NCBI GenBank assembly: GCA_964034945.1
Contig: OZ035961.1
Location: forward strand, 59,942,084-60,006,083
Reading direction: 5' to 3'
Source of the DNA: Chrysopilus asiliformis
Lineage: Eukaryota; Arthropoda; Insecta; Diptera; Rhagionidae
DNA length: 64,000 nucleotides
Below the pieces are notes generated by a model. The model saw nothing but the letters and a program-made list of their open reading frames with translations. It did not search any database and was not told the origin of the DNA. Positions within the stretch are counted from its first letter, which is position 1. The number at the start of each line of letters is the position of its first letter. Position numbers and translations under genes: made by a program. This document shows, piece by piece, positions 1 through 12,640 of the stretch.

Positions 1-380
1 GCCGAGTGAAGCCCCGCCCCCTCTCAGAAATCGATTTCCCATCAAAATTGGAAAAAGGGGCGTGGCCGAGTTAAGCCCCGCCCCCTCTCAGAAATCGATT
101 TCCCATCAAACTTGGAAAAAGGGGCGTGGCCGAGTTAAGCCCCGCCCCCTCTCAGAAATCGATTTCCCATCAAAATTGGAAAAAGGGGCGTGGCCGAGTT
201 AAGCCCCGCCCCCTCTCAGAAATCGATTTCCCATCAAAATTGGAAAAAGGGGCGTGGCCGAGTTAAGCCCCGCCCCCTCTCAGAAATCGATTTCCCATCA
301 AAATTGGAAAAAGGGGCGTGGTCGAGTTAAGCCCCGCTCCCTCTCAGAAATCGATTTCCCATCAAAATTGGAAAAAGGGG
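1..380 (+). repeat. Near-consensus monomers at the left edge
   Basis: About six monomers, cut at the left inside a monomer (first bases gccgagtgaag). Minor variants include aaacttgg near 108, gtggtcgag near 318 and gctccctctcag near 337. The same kind of near-consensus run, including an aaacttgg copy near 56,369, precedes the right-hand recurrence of the 4.4-kb family. There is no gene or other element here. Confidence 0.85.
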
Positions 381-3300
381 CGTGGCCGAGTTAAGCCCCG
401 CCCCCTCTCAGAAATCGATTTCCCATCAAAATTGGAAAAAGGGGCGTGGCCGAGTTAAGCCCCACCCCCTCAGAAATCGATTTCCCATCAAAATTGGAAA
501 AAGGGGCGTGACCCAGTTAAGCCCCGCCCCCTCTCAGAAATCGATTTCCCATAAAAATTGGAAAAAGGGGCGTGGTCGAGTTAAGCCCCGCCCCCTCTCA
601 GAAATCGATTTCCCATCAAAATTTGAAAAAGGGGCGTGGCCGAGTTAAGCCCCGCCCCCTCTCAGAAATCGATTTCCCATCAAAATTGGAAAAAGGGGCG
701 TGGCCGAGTTAAGCCCCGCCCCCTCTCAGAAATCGATTTCCCATCAAAATTGAAAAAAGGGCGTGGCCGAGTCAAGCCCCGCCCCCTCAGAAATCGATTT
801 CCCATTAAAATTGGAAAAAGGGGCGTGGCCGAGTAAAGCCCCGCCCCCTCAGAAATCGATTTCCCATTAAAATTGGAAAAAGGGGCGTGGCCGAGTTAAG
901 CCCCGCCCCCTCTCAGAAATCGATTTTCCTTCAAAATTGGAAAAAGGGGCGTGGCCGAGTTAAGCCCCGCCCCCTCTCAGAAATCGATTTCCCATCAAAA
1001 TTGGAAAAAGGGGCGTGGCCGAGTTAAGCCCCGCCCCCTCTCAGAAATCGATTTCCCATCAAAATTGGAAAAAGGGCGTGGCCGTGTCAAGCCCCGCCCC
1101 CTCTCAGAAATCGATTTCCCATCAAAATTGGAAAAAGGGGCGTGGCCGAGTTAAGCCCCGCCCCCTCTCAGAAATCGATTTCCCATCAAAATTGGAAAAA
1201 GGGGCGTGGCCGAGTTAAGCCCCGCCCCCTCTCAGAAATCGATTTCCCATCAAAATTGGAAAAAGGGGCGTGGCCGAGTGAAGCCCCGCCCCCTCTCAGA
1301 AATCGATTTCCCATCAAAATTGGAAAAAGGGGCGTGGCCGATTTAAGCCCCGCCTTCTCTCAGAAATCGATTTCCCATTAAAATTTAAAAAAGGGGCGTG
1401 GCCGAGTTAAGCCCCGCCCCCTCAGAAATCGATTTCCCATTAAAATTGGAAAAAGGGGCGTGGCCGAGTTAAGCCCCGCCCCCTCTCAGAAATCGATTTC
1501 CCTTCAAAATTGGAAAAAGGGGCGTGGCCGAGTTAAGCCCGGCCCCCTCTCAGAAATCGATTTCCCATCAAAATTGGAAAAAGGGGCGTGGCCGAGTTTA
1601 GCCCCGCCCCCTCTCAGAAATCGATTTCCCATCAAAATTGGAAAAAGGGCGTGGCCGAGTCAAGCCCCGCCCCCTCTCAGAAATCGATTTCCCATCAAAA
1701 TTGGAAAAAGGGGCGTGGCCGAGTTAAGCCCCGCACTCTCTCAGAAATCGATTTCCCATAAAAATTGGAAAAAGGGCCGTGGCCGAGTTAAGCCCCGCCC
1801 CAGCTCAGAAATCGAAAAAGGGGCGTGGCCGAGTTAAGCCCCGCCCCCTCTCAGAAATCGATTTCCCATCAAAATTGGAAAAAGGGGCGTGGCCCAGTTA
1901 AGCCCCGCCCCCTCTCAGAAATCGATTTCCCATCAAATTTAGAAAAAGGGGCGTGGCCGAGTCAAGCCCCGCCCCCTCAGAAATCGATTTCCCATCAAAA
2001 TTGGAAAAAGGGGCGTGGCCGAGTTAAGCCCCGCCCCCTCTCAGAAATCGATTTCCCATCAAAATTGGAAAAAGGGGCGTGGCCGAGTTAAGCCCCGCCC
2101 CCTCTCAGAAATCGATTTCCCATCAAAATTGGAAAAAGGGGCGTGGCCGAGTTAAGCCCCGCCCCCTCTCAGAAATCGATTTCCCATCAAAATTGGAAAA
2201 AGGGGCGTGGCCGAGTGAAGCCCCGCCCCCTCTCAGAAATCGATCTCCCATCAAAATTGGAAAAAGGGGCGTGGCCGAGTAAAGTCCCGCCCCCTCTCAG
2301 AAATCGATTTCCCATCAAAATTGGAAAAAGCGGCGTGGCCGAGTTAAGCCCCGCCCCCTCTCAGAAATCGATTTCCCATCAAAATTGGAAAAAAGGGCGT
2401 GGCCGAGTTAAGCCCCGCCCCCTCTCAGAAATCGATTTCCCATCAAATTTAGAAAAAGGGGCGTGGCCGAGTCAAGCCCCGCCCCCTCAGAAATCGATTT
2501 CCCATCAAAATTGGAAAAAGGGGCGTGGCCGATTTAAGCCCCGCCCCCTCTCAGAAATCGATTTCCCATTAAAATTTAAAAAAGGGGCGTGGCCGAGTTA
2601 AGCCCCGCCCCCTCAGAAATCGATTTCCCTTCAAAATTGGAAAAAGGGGCGTGGCCGAGTTAAGCCCTGCCCCCTCTCAGAAATCGATTTCCCATCAAAA
2701 TTGGAAAAAGGGGCGTGGCCGAGTTAAGCCCCGCCCCCTCTCAGAAATCGATTTCCCATCAAAATTGGAAAAAGGGCGTGGCCGAGTCAAGCCCCGCCCC
2801 CTCTCAGAAATCGATTTCCCATCAAAATTGGAAAAAGGGGCGTGGCCGAGTTAAGCCCCGCACTCTCTCAGAAATCGATTTCCCATAAAAATTGGAAAAA
2901 GGGCCGTGGCCGAGTTAAGCCCCGCCCCAGCTCAGAAATCGAAAAAGGGGCGTGGCCGAGTTAAGCCCCGCCCCCTCTCAGAAATCGATTTCCCATCAAA
3001 ATTGGAAAAAGGGGCGTGGCCGAGTTAAACCCCGCCCCCTCTCAGAAATCGATTTCCCATCAAAATTGGAAAAAGGGGCGTGGCCGAGTTGAGCCCCGCC
3101 CCCTCTCAGAAATCGATTTCCCATCAAAATTGGAAAAAGGGGCGTGGCCGAGTTAAGCCCCGCCCCCTCTCAGAAATCGATTTCCCATCAAAATTGGAAA
3201 AAGGGGCGTGGCCGAGTTAAGCCCCGCCCCCTCAGAAATCGATTTCCCATCAAAATTGGAAAAAGGGGCGTGGCCGAGTTAAACCCCGCCCCCTCTCAGA

Positions 3301-3712
3301 AATCGATTTCCCATCAAAATTGGAAAAAGGGGCGTGGCCAAGTTAAGTCCCGCCCCCTCTCAGAAATCGATTTCCCATCAAAATTGGAAAAAGGGGCGTG
3401 GCCGAGTTAAGCCCCGCCCCCTCTCAGAAATCGATTTCCCATCAAAATTGGAGGAAGGGGCGTGGCCGATTTAAGCCCCGCCCCCTCTCAGAAATCGATT
3501 TCCCATCAAAATTGGAAAAAGGGGCGTGGCCAAGTTAAGTCCCGCCCCCTCTCAGAAATCGATTTCCCATCAAAATTGGAAAAAGGGGCGTGGCCGAGTT
3601 AAGCCCCGCCCCCTCTCAGAAATCGATTTCCCATCAAAATTGGAAAAAGGGGCGTGGCCAAGTTAAGCCCCGCCCCCTCTCAGCAATCGATTTCCCATCA
3701 AAATTGGAAAAA

Positions 3713-3776
3713 GGGGCGTGGCCGAGTTAAGCCCCGCCCCCTCTCAGAAATCGATTTCCCATCAAAATTGGAAAAA
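3713..3776 (+). repeat. Reference consensus monomer (64 bp)
   Basis: This copy matches what I take as the consensus at every position. Counting from the four G residues: 1-10 ggggcgtggc, 11-18 cgagttaa, 19-28 gccccgcccc, 29-35 ctctcag, 36-45 aaatcgattt, 46-59 the segment ending in aaaattgg, 60-64 five A residues. It has 34 G+C of 64. CpG sites are at 5-6, 11-12, 23-24 and 40-41. The only forward-strand stop triplet is TAA at 16-18. Positions 10-18 carry most of the diagnostic variants (gtgaag, gtaaag, gtcaag, gttgag, atttaag, tagttaag, aagttaag, cagttaag), which define the higher-order families. Confidence 0.95.
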
Positions 3777-3968
3777 GGGGCGTGGCCGAGTTAAGCCCCG
3801 CCCCCTCTCAGAAATCGATTTCCCATCAAAATTGGAAAAAGGGGCGTGGCTGAGTTGAGCCCCGCCCCCTCTCAGAAATCGATTTCCCATCAAAATTGGA
3901 AAAAGGGGCGTGGCCGAGTTAAGCCCCGCCCCCTCTCAGAAATCGATTTCCCATCAAAATTGGAAAAT

Positions 3969-3996
3969 GGGGCGTGGCCGAGTTAAGCCACGCCCC
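3969..3996. repeat. Perfect-stem hairpin monomer variant
   Basis: In the consensus, ggggcgtggc and gccccgcccc pair with one T-C mismatch around an 8-base loop. In this variant a C to A change (gccacgcccc) makes a perfect 10-bp stem. Copies start at 3969, 4223, 5755, 8390, 10473, 26770, 33165, 34949, 43599, 49884, 51668, 61341, 63002 and 63256. Near 36,534 and 53,253 the matching arm is broken by gaggcg. Many are paired with gatctccc in the same monomer, so the variant spread as a haplotype. Confidence 0.85.
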
Positions 3997-5310
3997 CTCT
4001 CAGAAATCGATCTCCCATCAAAATTGGAAAAAGGGGCGTGGCCGAGTTAAGCCCCGCTCCCTTAGAAATCGATTTCCCATCAAAATTGGAAAAAGGGGCG
4101 TGGCCGAGTTAAGCCCCGCCCCCTCTCAGAAATCGATTTCCCGTCAAAATTGGAGGAAGGGGCGTGGCCGATTTAAGCCCCGCCCCCTCTCAGAAATCGA
4201 TTTCCCATCAAAATTGGAAAATGGGGCGTGGCCGAGTTAAGCCACGCCCCCACTCAGAAATCGATCTCCCATCAAAATTGGAAAAAGGGGCGTGGCCGAG
4301 TTAAGCCCCGCTCCCTCAGAAATCGATTTCCCATCAAAATTGGAAAAAGGGGCGTGGCCGAGTTAAGCCCCGCCCCCTCTCAGAAATCGATTTCCCGGCA
4401 AAATTGGAGGAAGGGGCGTGGCCGATTTAAGCCCCGCCCCCTCTCAGAAATCGATTTCCCATCAAAATTGGAAAAAGGGGCGTGGCCGAGTTAAGCCCCG
4501 CCCCCTCTCAGAAATCGATTTCCCATCAAAATTGGAAAAAGGGGCGTGGCCGAGTTAAGCCCCGCCCCCTCTCAGAAATCAATTTCCCATCAAAATTGGA
4601 AAAAGGGGCGTGGTCGAGTTAAGCCCCGCCCCCTCTCAGAAATCGATTTCCCATCAAAATTGGAAAAAGGGGCGTGGCCGAGTTAAGTCCCGCCCCCTCT
4701 CAGAAATCGATTTCCCATCAAAATTGGAAAAAGGGGCGTGGCCTAGTTAAGCCCCGCCCCTTCTCAGAAATCGATTTCCCATCAAAATTGGAAAAAGGGG
4801 CGTGGCCGAGTTAAGCCCCGCTCCCTCTCAGAAATCGATTTCCCATCAAAATTGGAAAAAAGGCGTGGCCGAGTTAAGCCCCGCCCCCTCTCAGAAATCG
4901 ATTTCCCATCAAAATTGGAAAAAGGGGCGTGGCCGAGTTAAGCCCCGCCCCCTCTCAGAAATCGATTTCCCATCAAAATTGGAAAAAGGGGCGTGGCCGA
5001 GTGAAGCCCCGCCCCCTCTCAGAAATCGATCTCCCATCAAAATTGGAAAAAGGGGCGTGGCCGAGTTAAGCCCCGCCCCCTCTCAGAAATCGATTTCCCA
5101 TCAAAATTGGAAAAAGGGGCGTGGCCGAGTTGAGCCCCGCCCCCTCTCAGAAATCGATTTCCCATCAAAATTGGAAAAAGGGGCGTGGCCGAGTTAAGCC
5201 CCGCCCCCTCTCAGAAATCGATTTCTCATCAAAATTGGAAAAAGGGGCGTGGCCGAGTTAAGCTCCGCCCCCTCTCAGAAATCGATTTCCCTTCAAAATT
5301 GGAAAAAGGG

Positions 5311-8300
5311 GCGTGGCCAAGTTAAGCCCGGCCCCCTCTCAGAAATCGATTTCCCTTCAAAATTGGAAAAAGGGGCGTGGCCGAGTTAAGCCCCGCCCCC
5401 TCTCAGAAATCGATTTCCCATCAAAATTGGAAAAAGGGGCGTGGCCGAGTTAAGCCCCGCCCCCTCTCAGAAATCGATTTCCCATCAAAATTGGAAAAAG
5501 GGCGTGGCCGTGTCAAGCCCCGCCCCCTCTCAGAAATCGATTTCCCATCAAAATTGGAAAAAGGGGCGTGGCCGAGTTAAGCCCCGCCCCCTCTCAGAAA
5601 TCGATTTCCCATCAAAATTGGAAAAAGAGGCGTGGCCGAGTTAAGCCCCGCCCCCTCTCAGAAATCGATTTCCCATCAAAATTGGAAAAAGGGGCGTGGC
5701 CGAGTTAAGCCCCGCCCCCTCTCAGAAATCGATTTCCCATCAAAATTGGAAAATGGGGCGTGGCCGAGTTAAGCCACGCCCCCTCTCAGAAATCGATTTC
5801 CCATCAAAATTGGAAAAAGGGGCGTGGCCGATTTAAGCCCCGCCCCCTCTCAGAAATCGATTTCCCATTAAAATTTAAAAAAGGGGCGTGGCCGAGTTAA
5901 GCCCCGCCCCCTCAGAAATCGATTTCCCATTAAAATTGGAAAAAGGGGCGTGGCCGAGTTAAGCCCCGCCCCCTCTCAGAAATCGATTTCCCTTCAAAAT
6001 TGGAAAAAGGGGCGTGGCCGAGTTAAGCCCGGCCCCCTCTCAGAAATCGATTTCCCATCAAAATTGGAAAAAGGGGCGTGGCCGAGTTAAGCCCCGCCCC
6101 CTCTCAGAAATCGATTTCCCATCAAAATTGGAAAAAGGGCGTGGCCGAGTCAAGCCCCGCCCCCTCTCAGAAATCGATTTCCCATCAAAATTGGAAAAAG
6201 GGGCGTGGCCGAGTTAAGCCCCGCACTCTCAGAAATCGATTTCCCATAAAAATTGGAAAAAGGGCCGTGGCCGAGTTAAGCCCCGCCCCAGCTCAGAAAT
6301 CGAAAAAGGGGCGTGGCCGAGTTAAGCCCCGCCCCCTCTCAGAAATCGATTTCCCATCAAAATTGGAAAAAGGGGCGTGGCCCAGTTAAGCCCCGCCCCC
6401 TCTCAGAAATCGATTTCCCATCAAATTTAGAAAAAGGGGCGTGGCCGAGTCAAGCCCCGCCCCCTCAGAAATCGATTTCCCATCAAAATTGGAAAAAGGG
6501 GCGTGGCCGAGTTAAGCCCCGCCCCCTCTCAGAAATCGATTTCCCATCAAAATTGGAAAAAGGGGCGTGGCCGAGTTAAGCCCCGCCCCCTCTCAGAAAT
6601 CGATTTCCCATCAAAATTGGAAAAAGGGGCGTGGCCGAGTTAAGCCCCGCCCCTCTCAGAAATCGATTTCCCATCAAAATTGGAAAAAGGGGCGTGGCCG
6701 AGTGAAGCCCCGCCCCCTCTCAGAAATCGATCTCCCATCAAAATTGGAAAAAGGGGCGTGGCCGAGTAAAGTCCCGCCCCCTCTCAGAAATCGATTTCCC
6801 ATCAAAATTGGAAAAAGCGGCGTGGCCGAGTTAAGCCCCGCCCCCTCTCAGAAATCGATTTCCCATCAAAATTGGAAAAAAGGGCGTGGCCGAGTTAAGC
6901 CCCGCCCCCTCTCAGAAATCGATTTCCCATCAAATTTAGAAAAAGGGGCGTGGCCGAGTCAAGCCCCGCCCCCTCAGAAATCGATTTCCCATCAAAATTG
7001 GAAAAAGGGCGTGGCCGAGTCAAGCCCCGCCCCCTCTCAGAAATCGATTTCCCATCAAAATTGGAAAAAGGGGCGTGGCCGAGTTAAGCCCCGCACTCTC
7101 TCAGAAATCGATTTCCCATAAAAATTGGAAAAAGGGCCGTGGCCGAGTTAAGCCCCGCCCCAGCTCAGAAATCGAAAAAGGGGCGTGGCCGAGTTAAGCC
7201 CCGCCCCCTCTCAGAAATCGATTTCCCATCAAAATTGGAAAAAGGGGCGTGGCCCAGTTAAGCCCCGCCCCCTCTCAGAAATCGATTTCCCATCAAATTT
7301 AGAAAAAGGGGCGTGGCCGAGTCAAGCCCCGCCCCCTCTCAGAAATCGATTTCCCATCAAAATTGGAAAAAGGGGCGTGGCCGAGTTAAGCCCCGCCCCC
7401 TCAGAAATCGATTTCCCATCAAAATTGGAAAAAGGGGCGTGGCCGAGTTAAACCCCGCCCCCTCTCAGAAATCGATTTCCCATCAAAATTGGAAAAAGGG
7501 GCGTGGCCGAGTTGAGCCCCGCCCCCTCTCAGAAATCGATTTCCCATCAAAATTGGAAAAAGGGGCGTGGCCGAGTTAAGCCCCGCCCCCTCTCAGAAAT
7601 CGATTTCCCATCAAAATTGGAAAAAGGGGCGTGGCCGAGTTAAGCCCCGCCCCCTCAGAAATCGATTTCCCATCAAAATTGGAAAAAGGGGCGTGGCCGA
7701 GTTAAACCCCGCCCCCTCTCAGAAATCGATTTCCCATCAAAATTGGAAAAAGGGGCGTGGCCAAGTTAAGTCCCGCCCCCTCTCAGAAATCGATTTCCCA
7801 TCAAAATTGGAAAAAGGGGCGTGGCCGAGTTAAGCCCCGCCCCCTCTCAGAAATCGATTTCCCATCAAAATTGGAGGAAGGGGCGTGGCCGATTTAAGCC
7901 CCGCCCCCTCTCAGAAATCGATTTCCCATCAAAATTGGAAAAAGGGGCGTGGCCGAGTTAAGTCCCGCCCCTCTCAGAAATCGATTTCCCATCAAAATTG
8001 GAAAAAAGGGCGTGGCCGAGTTAAGCCCCGCCCCCTCTCAGAAATCGATTTCCCATCAAAATTGGAAAAAGGGGCGTGGCCAAGTTAAGCCCCGCCCCCT
8101 CTCAGCAATCGATTTCCCATCAAAATTGGAAAAAGGGGCGTGGCCGAGTAAGCCCCGCCCCCTCTCAGAAATCGATTTCCCATCAAAATTGGAAAAAGGG
8201 GCGTGGCCGAGTTAAGCCCCGCCCCCTCTCAGAAATCGATTTCCCATCAAAATTGGAAAAAGGGGCGTGGCTGAGTTGAGCCCCGCCCCCTCTCAGAAAT

Positions 8301-8540
8301 CGATTTCCCATCAAAATTGGAAAAAGGGGCGTGGCCGAGTTAAGCCCCGCCCCCTCTCAGAAATCGATTTCCCATCAAAATTGGAAAATGGGGCGTGGCC
8401 GATTTAAGCCACGCCCCCTCTCAGAAATCGATCTCCCATCAAAATTGGAAAAAGGGGCGTGGCCGAGTTAAGCCCCGCTCCCTTAGAAATCGATTTCCCA
8501 TCAAAATTGGAAAAAAAGGCGTCCCCGAGTTAAGCCCCGC
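5311..8540 (+). repeat. Higher-order family A, copy 2
   Basis: This block repeats the marker order of copy 1. The offset is 4,426 bp near 5,377. It becomes 4,490 after one extra monomer, 4,488 after a CT loss in cgcactctcag near 6,225, and about 4,422 from 7,567 onward. Between about 7,007 and 7,130 the best match is to 2,774 onward (offset 4,233), so the copy is a mosaic and not a simple duplicate. Two 46-bp monomers (6262-6307, 7134-7179), ggaggaagg near 7,874, cagcaatcg at 8106 and a perfect-stem monomer at 8390-8417 anchor the alignment. Confidence 0.8.
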
Positions 8541-9906
8541 CCCCTCTCAGAAATCGATTTCCCATCAAAATTGGAAAAAGGGGCGTGGCCTAGTTAAGCC
8601 CCGCCCCTTCTCAGAAATCGATTTCCCATCAAAATTGGAAAAAGGGGCGTGGCCGAGTGAAGCCCCGCCCCCTCTCAGAAATCGATTTCCCATCAAAATT
8701 GGAAAAAGGGGCGTGGCCGAGTGAAGCCCCGCCACCTCTCAGAAATCGATTTCCCATCAAAATTGGAAAAAGGGGCGTGGCCGAGTTAAGCCCCGCCCCC
8801 TCTCAGAAATCGATTTCCCATCAAAATTGGAAAAAGGGGCGTGGCCGAGTTAAGCCCCGCCCCCTCTCAGAAATCGATTTCCCATCAAAATTGGAGGAAG
8901 GGGCGTGGCCGATTTAAGCCCCGCCCCCTCTCAGAAATCGATTTTCCATCAAAATTGGAAAAAGGGGCGTGGCCGAGTTAAGCCCCGCCCCCTCTCAGAA
9001 ATCGATTTCCCATCAAAATTGGAAAAAGGGGCGTGGCCGAGTGAAGCCCCGCCCCCTCTCAGAAATCGATCTCCCATCAAAATTGGAAAAAGGGGCGTGG
9101 CCGAGTAAAGTCCCGCCCCCTCTCAGAAATCGATTTCCCATCAAAATTGGAAAAAGGGGCGTGGCCGAGTTAAGCTCCGCCCCATCTCAGAAATCGAAAA
9201 AGGGGCGTGGCCGAGTTAAGCCCCGCCCCCTCTCAGAAATCCATTTCCCATCAAAATTGGAAAAAGGGGCGTGACCGAGTTAAGTCCCGCCCCCTCTCAG
9301 AAATCGATTTCCCATCAAAATTGGAAAAAGGGGCGTGGCCGAGTTAAGCCCCGCCCCCTCTCAGAAATCGATTTCCCATCAAAATTGGAAAAAGGGGCGT
9401 GGCCGAGTTAAGCCCCGCCCCCTCTCAGAAATCGATTTCCCATCAAAATTGGAAAAAGGAGCGTGGCCGAGTTAAGCCCCGCTCCCTCAGAAATCGATTT
9501 CCCATCAAAATTGGAAAAAGGGGCGTGGCCGAGTTAAGCCCCGCCCCTCTCAGAAAACGATTTCCCATCAAAATTGGAAAAAGGGGCGTGGCCGAGTTGA
9601 GCCCCGCCCCCTCTCAGAAATCGATTTCCCATCAAAATTGGAAAAAAGGGGGTGGCCGAGTTAAGCCCCGCCCCCTCTCAGAAATCGATTTCCCATCAAA
9701 ATTGGAAAAAGGGGCGTGGCCGAGTTAAGCCCCGCCCCCTCTCAGAAATCGATTTTCCATCAAAATTGGAAAAAGGGGCGTGGCCGAGTTAAGCCCCGCC
9801 CCCTCTCAGAAATCGATTTCCCATCAAAATTGGAAAAAGGGGCGTGGCCGAGTTAAGCCCCGCCCCCTCTCAGAAATCGATTTCCCATCAAAATTGGAAA
9901 AAGGGG
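8541..9906 (+). repeat. Higher-order family B, copy 1
   Basis: From about 8,950 this stretch carries gtgaag, then gatctccc, then gtaaagtcccg, then a 46-bp monomer of the ccatctcag lineage (9156-9201), then a bare gtgaccgag, a gctccctcag monomer, cagaaaacg and aaaagggggtgg. The same sequence of variants occurs at +6,295 bp (15.25-16.20 kb). A related version lies near 35.76-36.53 kb and 52.48-53.25 kb. The first 400 bp (8541-8950) are a transition that includes aaggcgtccccgag just upstream, near 8,515, which also occurs near 12,835 and 15,199. Confidence 0.75.
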
Positions 9907-12640
9907 CGGGGCCGAGTTAAGCCCCGCCCCCTCAGAAATCGATTTCCCATCAAAATTGGAAAAAGGGGCGTGGCCGAGTTAAGCCCCGCCCCCTCTCAGA
10001 AATCGATTTCCCATCAAAATTGGAAAAAGGGGCGTGGACGAGTTAAGCCCCGCCCCCTCTCAGAAATCGATTTCCCATCAAAATTGGAAAAAGGGGCGTG
10101 GCCGAGTTAAGCCCCGCTCCCTCAGAAATCGATTTCCCATCAAAATTGGAAAAAGGGGCGTGGCCGAGTTAAGCCCCGCCCCCTCTCAGAAATCGATTTC
10201 CCATCAAAATTGGAAAAAGGGGCGTGGCCGAGTTAAGCCCCGCTCCCTCAGAAATCGATTTCCCACCAAAATTGGAAAAAGGGGCGTGGCCGAGTTAAGC
10301 CCCGCCCCCTCTCAGAAATCGATTTCCCATCAAAATTGGAGGAAGGGGCGTGGCCGATTTAAGCTCCGCTCCCTCTCAGAAATCGATTTCCCATCAAAAT
10401 TGGAAAAAGGGGCGTGGCCGAGTTAAGCCCCGCCCCCTCTCAGAAATCGATTTCCCATCAAAATTGGAAAAAGGGGCGTGGCCGAGTTAAGCCACGCCCC
10501 CTCTCAGAAATCGATCTCCCATCAAAATTGGAAAAAGGGGCGTGGCCAAGTTAAGTCCCGCCCCCTCTCAGAAATCGATTTCCCATCAAAATTGGAAAAA
10601 GGGGCGTGGCCGAGTTAAGCCCCGCCCCCTCTCAGAAATCGATTTCCCATCAAAATTGGAAAAAAGGGCGTGGCCTAGTTAAGCCCCGCCCCTTCTCAGA
10701 AATCGATTTCCCATCAAAATTGGAAAAAGAGGCGTGGCCGAGTTAAGCCCCGCTCCCTCTCAGAAATCGATTTCCCATCAAAATTGGAAAAAAAGGCGTG
10801 GCCGAGTTAAGCCCCGCCCCCTCTCAGAAATCGATTTCCCATCAAAATTGGAAAAAGGGGCGTGGCCGAGTTAAGCCCCGCCCCCTCTCAGAAATCGATT
10901 TCCCATCAAAATTGGAAAAAGGGGCGTGGCCGAGTGAAGCCCCGCCCCCTCTCAGAAATCGATCTCCCATCAAAATTGGAAAAAGGGGCGTGGCCAAGTT
11001 AAGCCCCGCCCCTCTCAGCAATCGATTTCCCATCAAAATTGGAAAAAGGGGCGTGGCCGAGTTAAGCCCCGCCCCCTCTCAGAAATCGATTTCCCATCAA
11101 AATTGGAAAAAGGGGCGTGGCCGAGTTAAGCCCCGCCCCCTCTCAGAAATCGATTTCCCATCAAAATTGGAAAAAGGGGCGTGGCCGAGTTAAGCCCCGC
11201 CCCCTCTCAGAAATCGATTTCCCATCAAAATTGGAAAAAGGGGCGTGGCCGAGTTAAGCCCCGCTCCCTCAGAAATCGATTTCCCATCAAAATTGGAAAA
11301 AGGGGCGTGGCCGAGTTAAGCCCCGCCCCCTCTCAGAAATCGATTTCTCATCAAAATTGGAAAAAGGTGCGTGGCCCAGTAAGGCCCCGCCCCCTCTCAG
11401 AAATCGATTTCCCATCAAAATTGGAAAAAGGGGCGTGGCCGAGTTAAGCCCCGCCCCCTCTCAGAAATCGATTTCCCATCAAAATTGGAAAAAGGGGCGT
11501 GGCCGAGTCAAGCCCCGCCCCCTCAGAAATCGATTTCCCATTAAAATTGGAAAAAGGGGCGTGGCCGGTCAAGCCCAGCCCCCTCTCAGAAATCGATTTC
11601 CCATCAAAATTGGAGGAAGGGGCGTGGCCGATTTAAGCCCCGCCCCCTCTCAGAAATCGATTTCCCATCAAAATTGGAAAAAGGGGCGTGGCCGAGTTAA
11701 GCCCCGCCCCCTCTCAGAAATCGATTTCCCATCAAAATTGGAAAAAGGGCCGTGGCCGAGTTAAGCCCCGCCCCCTCTCAGAAATCGATTTCCCATCAAA
11801 ATTGGAAAAAGGGGCGTGGCCGAGTTAAGCCCCGCCCCCTCTCAGAAATCGATTTCCCATCAAAATTGGAAAAAGGGGCGTGGCCGAGTTAAGCCCCGCC
11901 CCCTCTCAGAAATCGATTTCCCATCAAAATTGGAAATAGGGGCGTGGCCGAGTTAAGCCCGCCCCCTCTCAGAAATCGATTTCCCATCAAAATTGGAAAA
12001 AGGGGCGTGGCCGAGTTGAGCCCCGCCCCCTCTCAGAAATCGATTTCCCATCAAAATTGGAAAAAAGGCGTGGCCGAGTTAAGCCCCGCCCCCTCTCAGA
12101 AATCGATTTCCCATCAAAATTGGAAAATGGGGCGTGGCCGAGTTAAGCCCCGCTCCCTCAGAAATCGATTTCCCATCAAAATTGGAAAAAGGGGCGTTGC
12201 CGAGTTAAGCCCCGCCCTCTCTCAGAAATCGATTTCCCATCAAAATTGGAGGAAGGGGCGTGGCCGATTTAAGCCCCGCCCCCTCTCAGAAATCGATTTC
12301 CCATCAAAATTGGAAAAAGGGGCGTGGCCGAGTTAAGCCCCGCCCCCTCTCAGAAATCGATTTCCCATCAAAATTGGAAAAAGGGGCGTGGCCGAGTCAA
12401 GCCCAGCCCCCTCTCAGAAATCGATTTCCCATCAAAATTGGAAAAAGGGGCGTGGCCGAGTTAAGCCCCGCCCCCTCTCAGAAATCGATTTCCCATCAAA
12501 ATTGGAAAAAGGGGCGTGGCCGAGTTAAGCCCCGCCCCCTCTCAGAAATCAATTTCCCATCAAAATTGGAAAAAGGGGCGTGGTCGAGTTAAGCCCCGCC
12601 CCCTCTCAGAAATCGATTTCCCATCAAAATTGGAAAAAGG
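9907..12640 (+). repeat. Higher-order family E, copy 1
   Basis: The stretch from about 10,460 to 12,060 shares its marker order with 26.76-28.35 kb (offset 16,296-16,297) and with 43.59-45.12 kb. Markers are a perfect-stem monomer (10473-10500), gccaagttaagtcccg, cagcaatcg near 11,025, ggtgcgtggcccagtaagg near 11,367, gggccgtgg near 11,749, and ggaaatagg followed by gagttaagcccgcc near 11,935. It is more diverged than the two later copies are from each other (for example ggccggtcaagcccag near 11,566 is private to this copy). 12,070-12,640 moves into a different variant set with ggaggaagg and gtcaagcccag. Confidence 0.75.

Larger units (their letters stand above)
381..5310 (+). repeat. Higher-order family A, copy 1 (about 4.4 kb period)
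   Basis: This block is defined by an ordered set of variants: gtgacccag (508), gtcaag with paired cattaaaatt monomers (about 770-870), atttaag followed by atttaaaaaagg (1341-1395), cgcactctctcag, a 46-bp monomer (1774-1819), caaatttagaaaaa (about 1935), aagcggcgtgg (about 2329), a second 46-bp monomer (2901-2946), ggaggaagg (about 3451), cagcaatcg (3684) and perfect-stem hairpin monomers (3969, 4223). The same order recurs at +4,421 to +4,490 and at about +56,870 to +57,120. Block limits are approximate because they rest on diagnostic variants only. Confidence 0.8.

Noticed and set aside
6567..7121. Longest forward ORF (184 codons) and the many 60-174 codon relatives as protein-coding genes
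   Set aside because: All are readings of the same satellite monomer in three phases, nearly all start at the identical GTG, overlap each other in different frames and change length with every 1-2 bp monomer variant. There is no ribosome-binding, splice or codon-use evidence.
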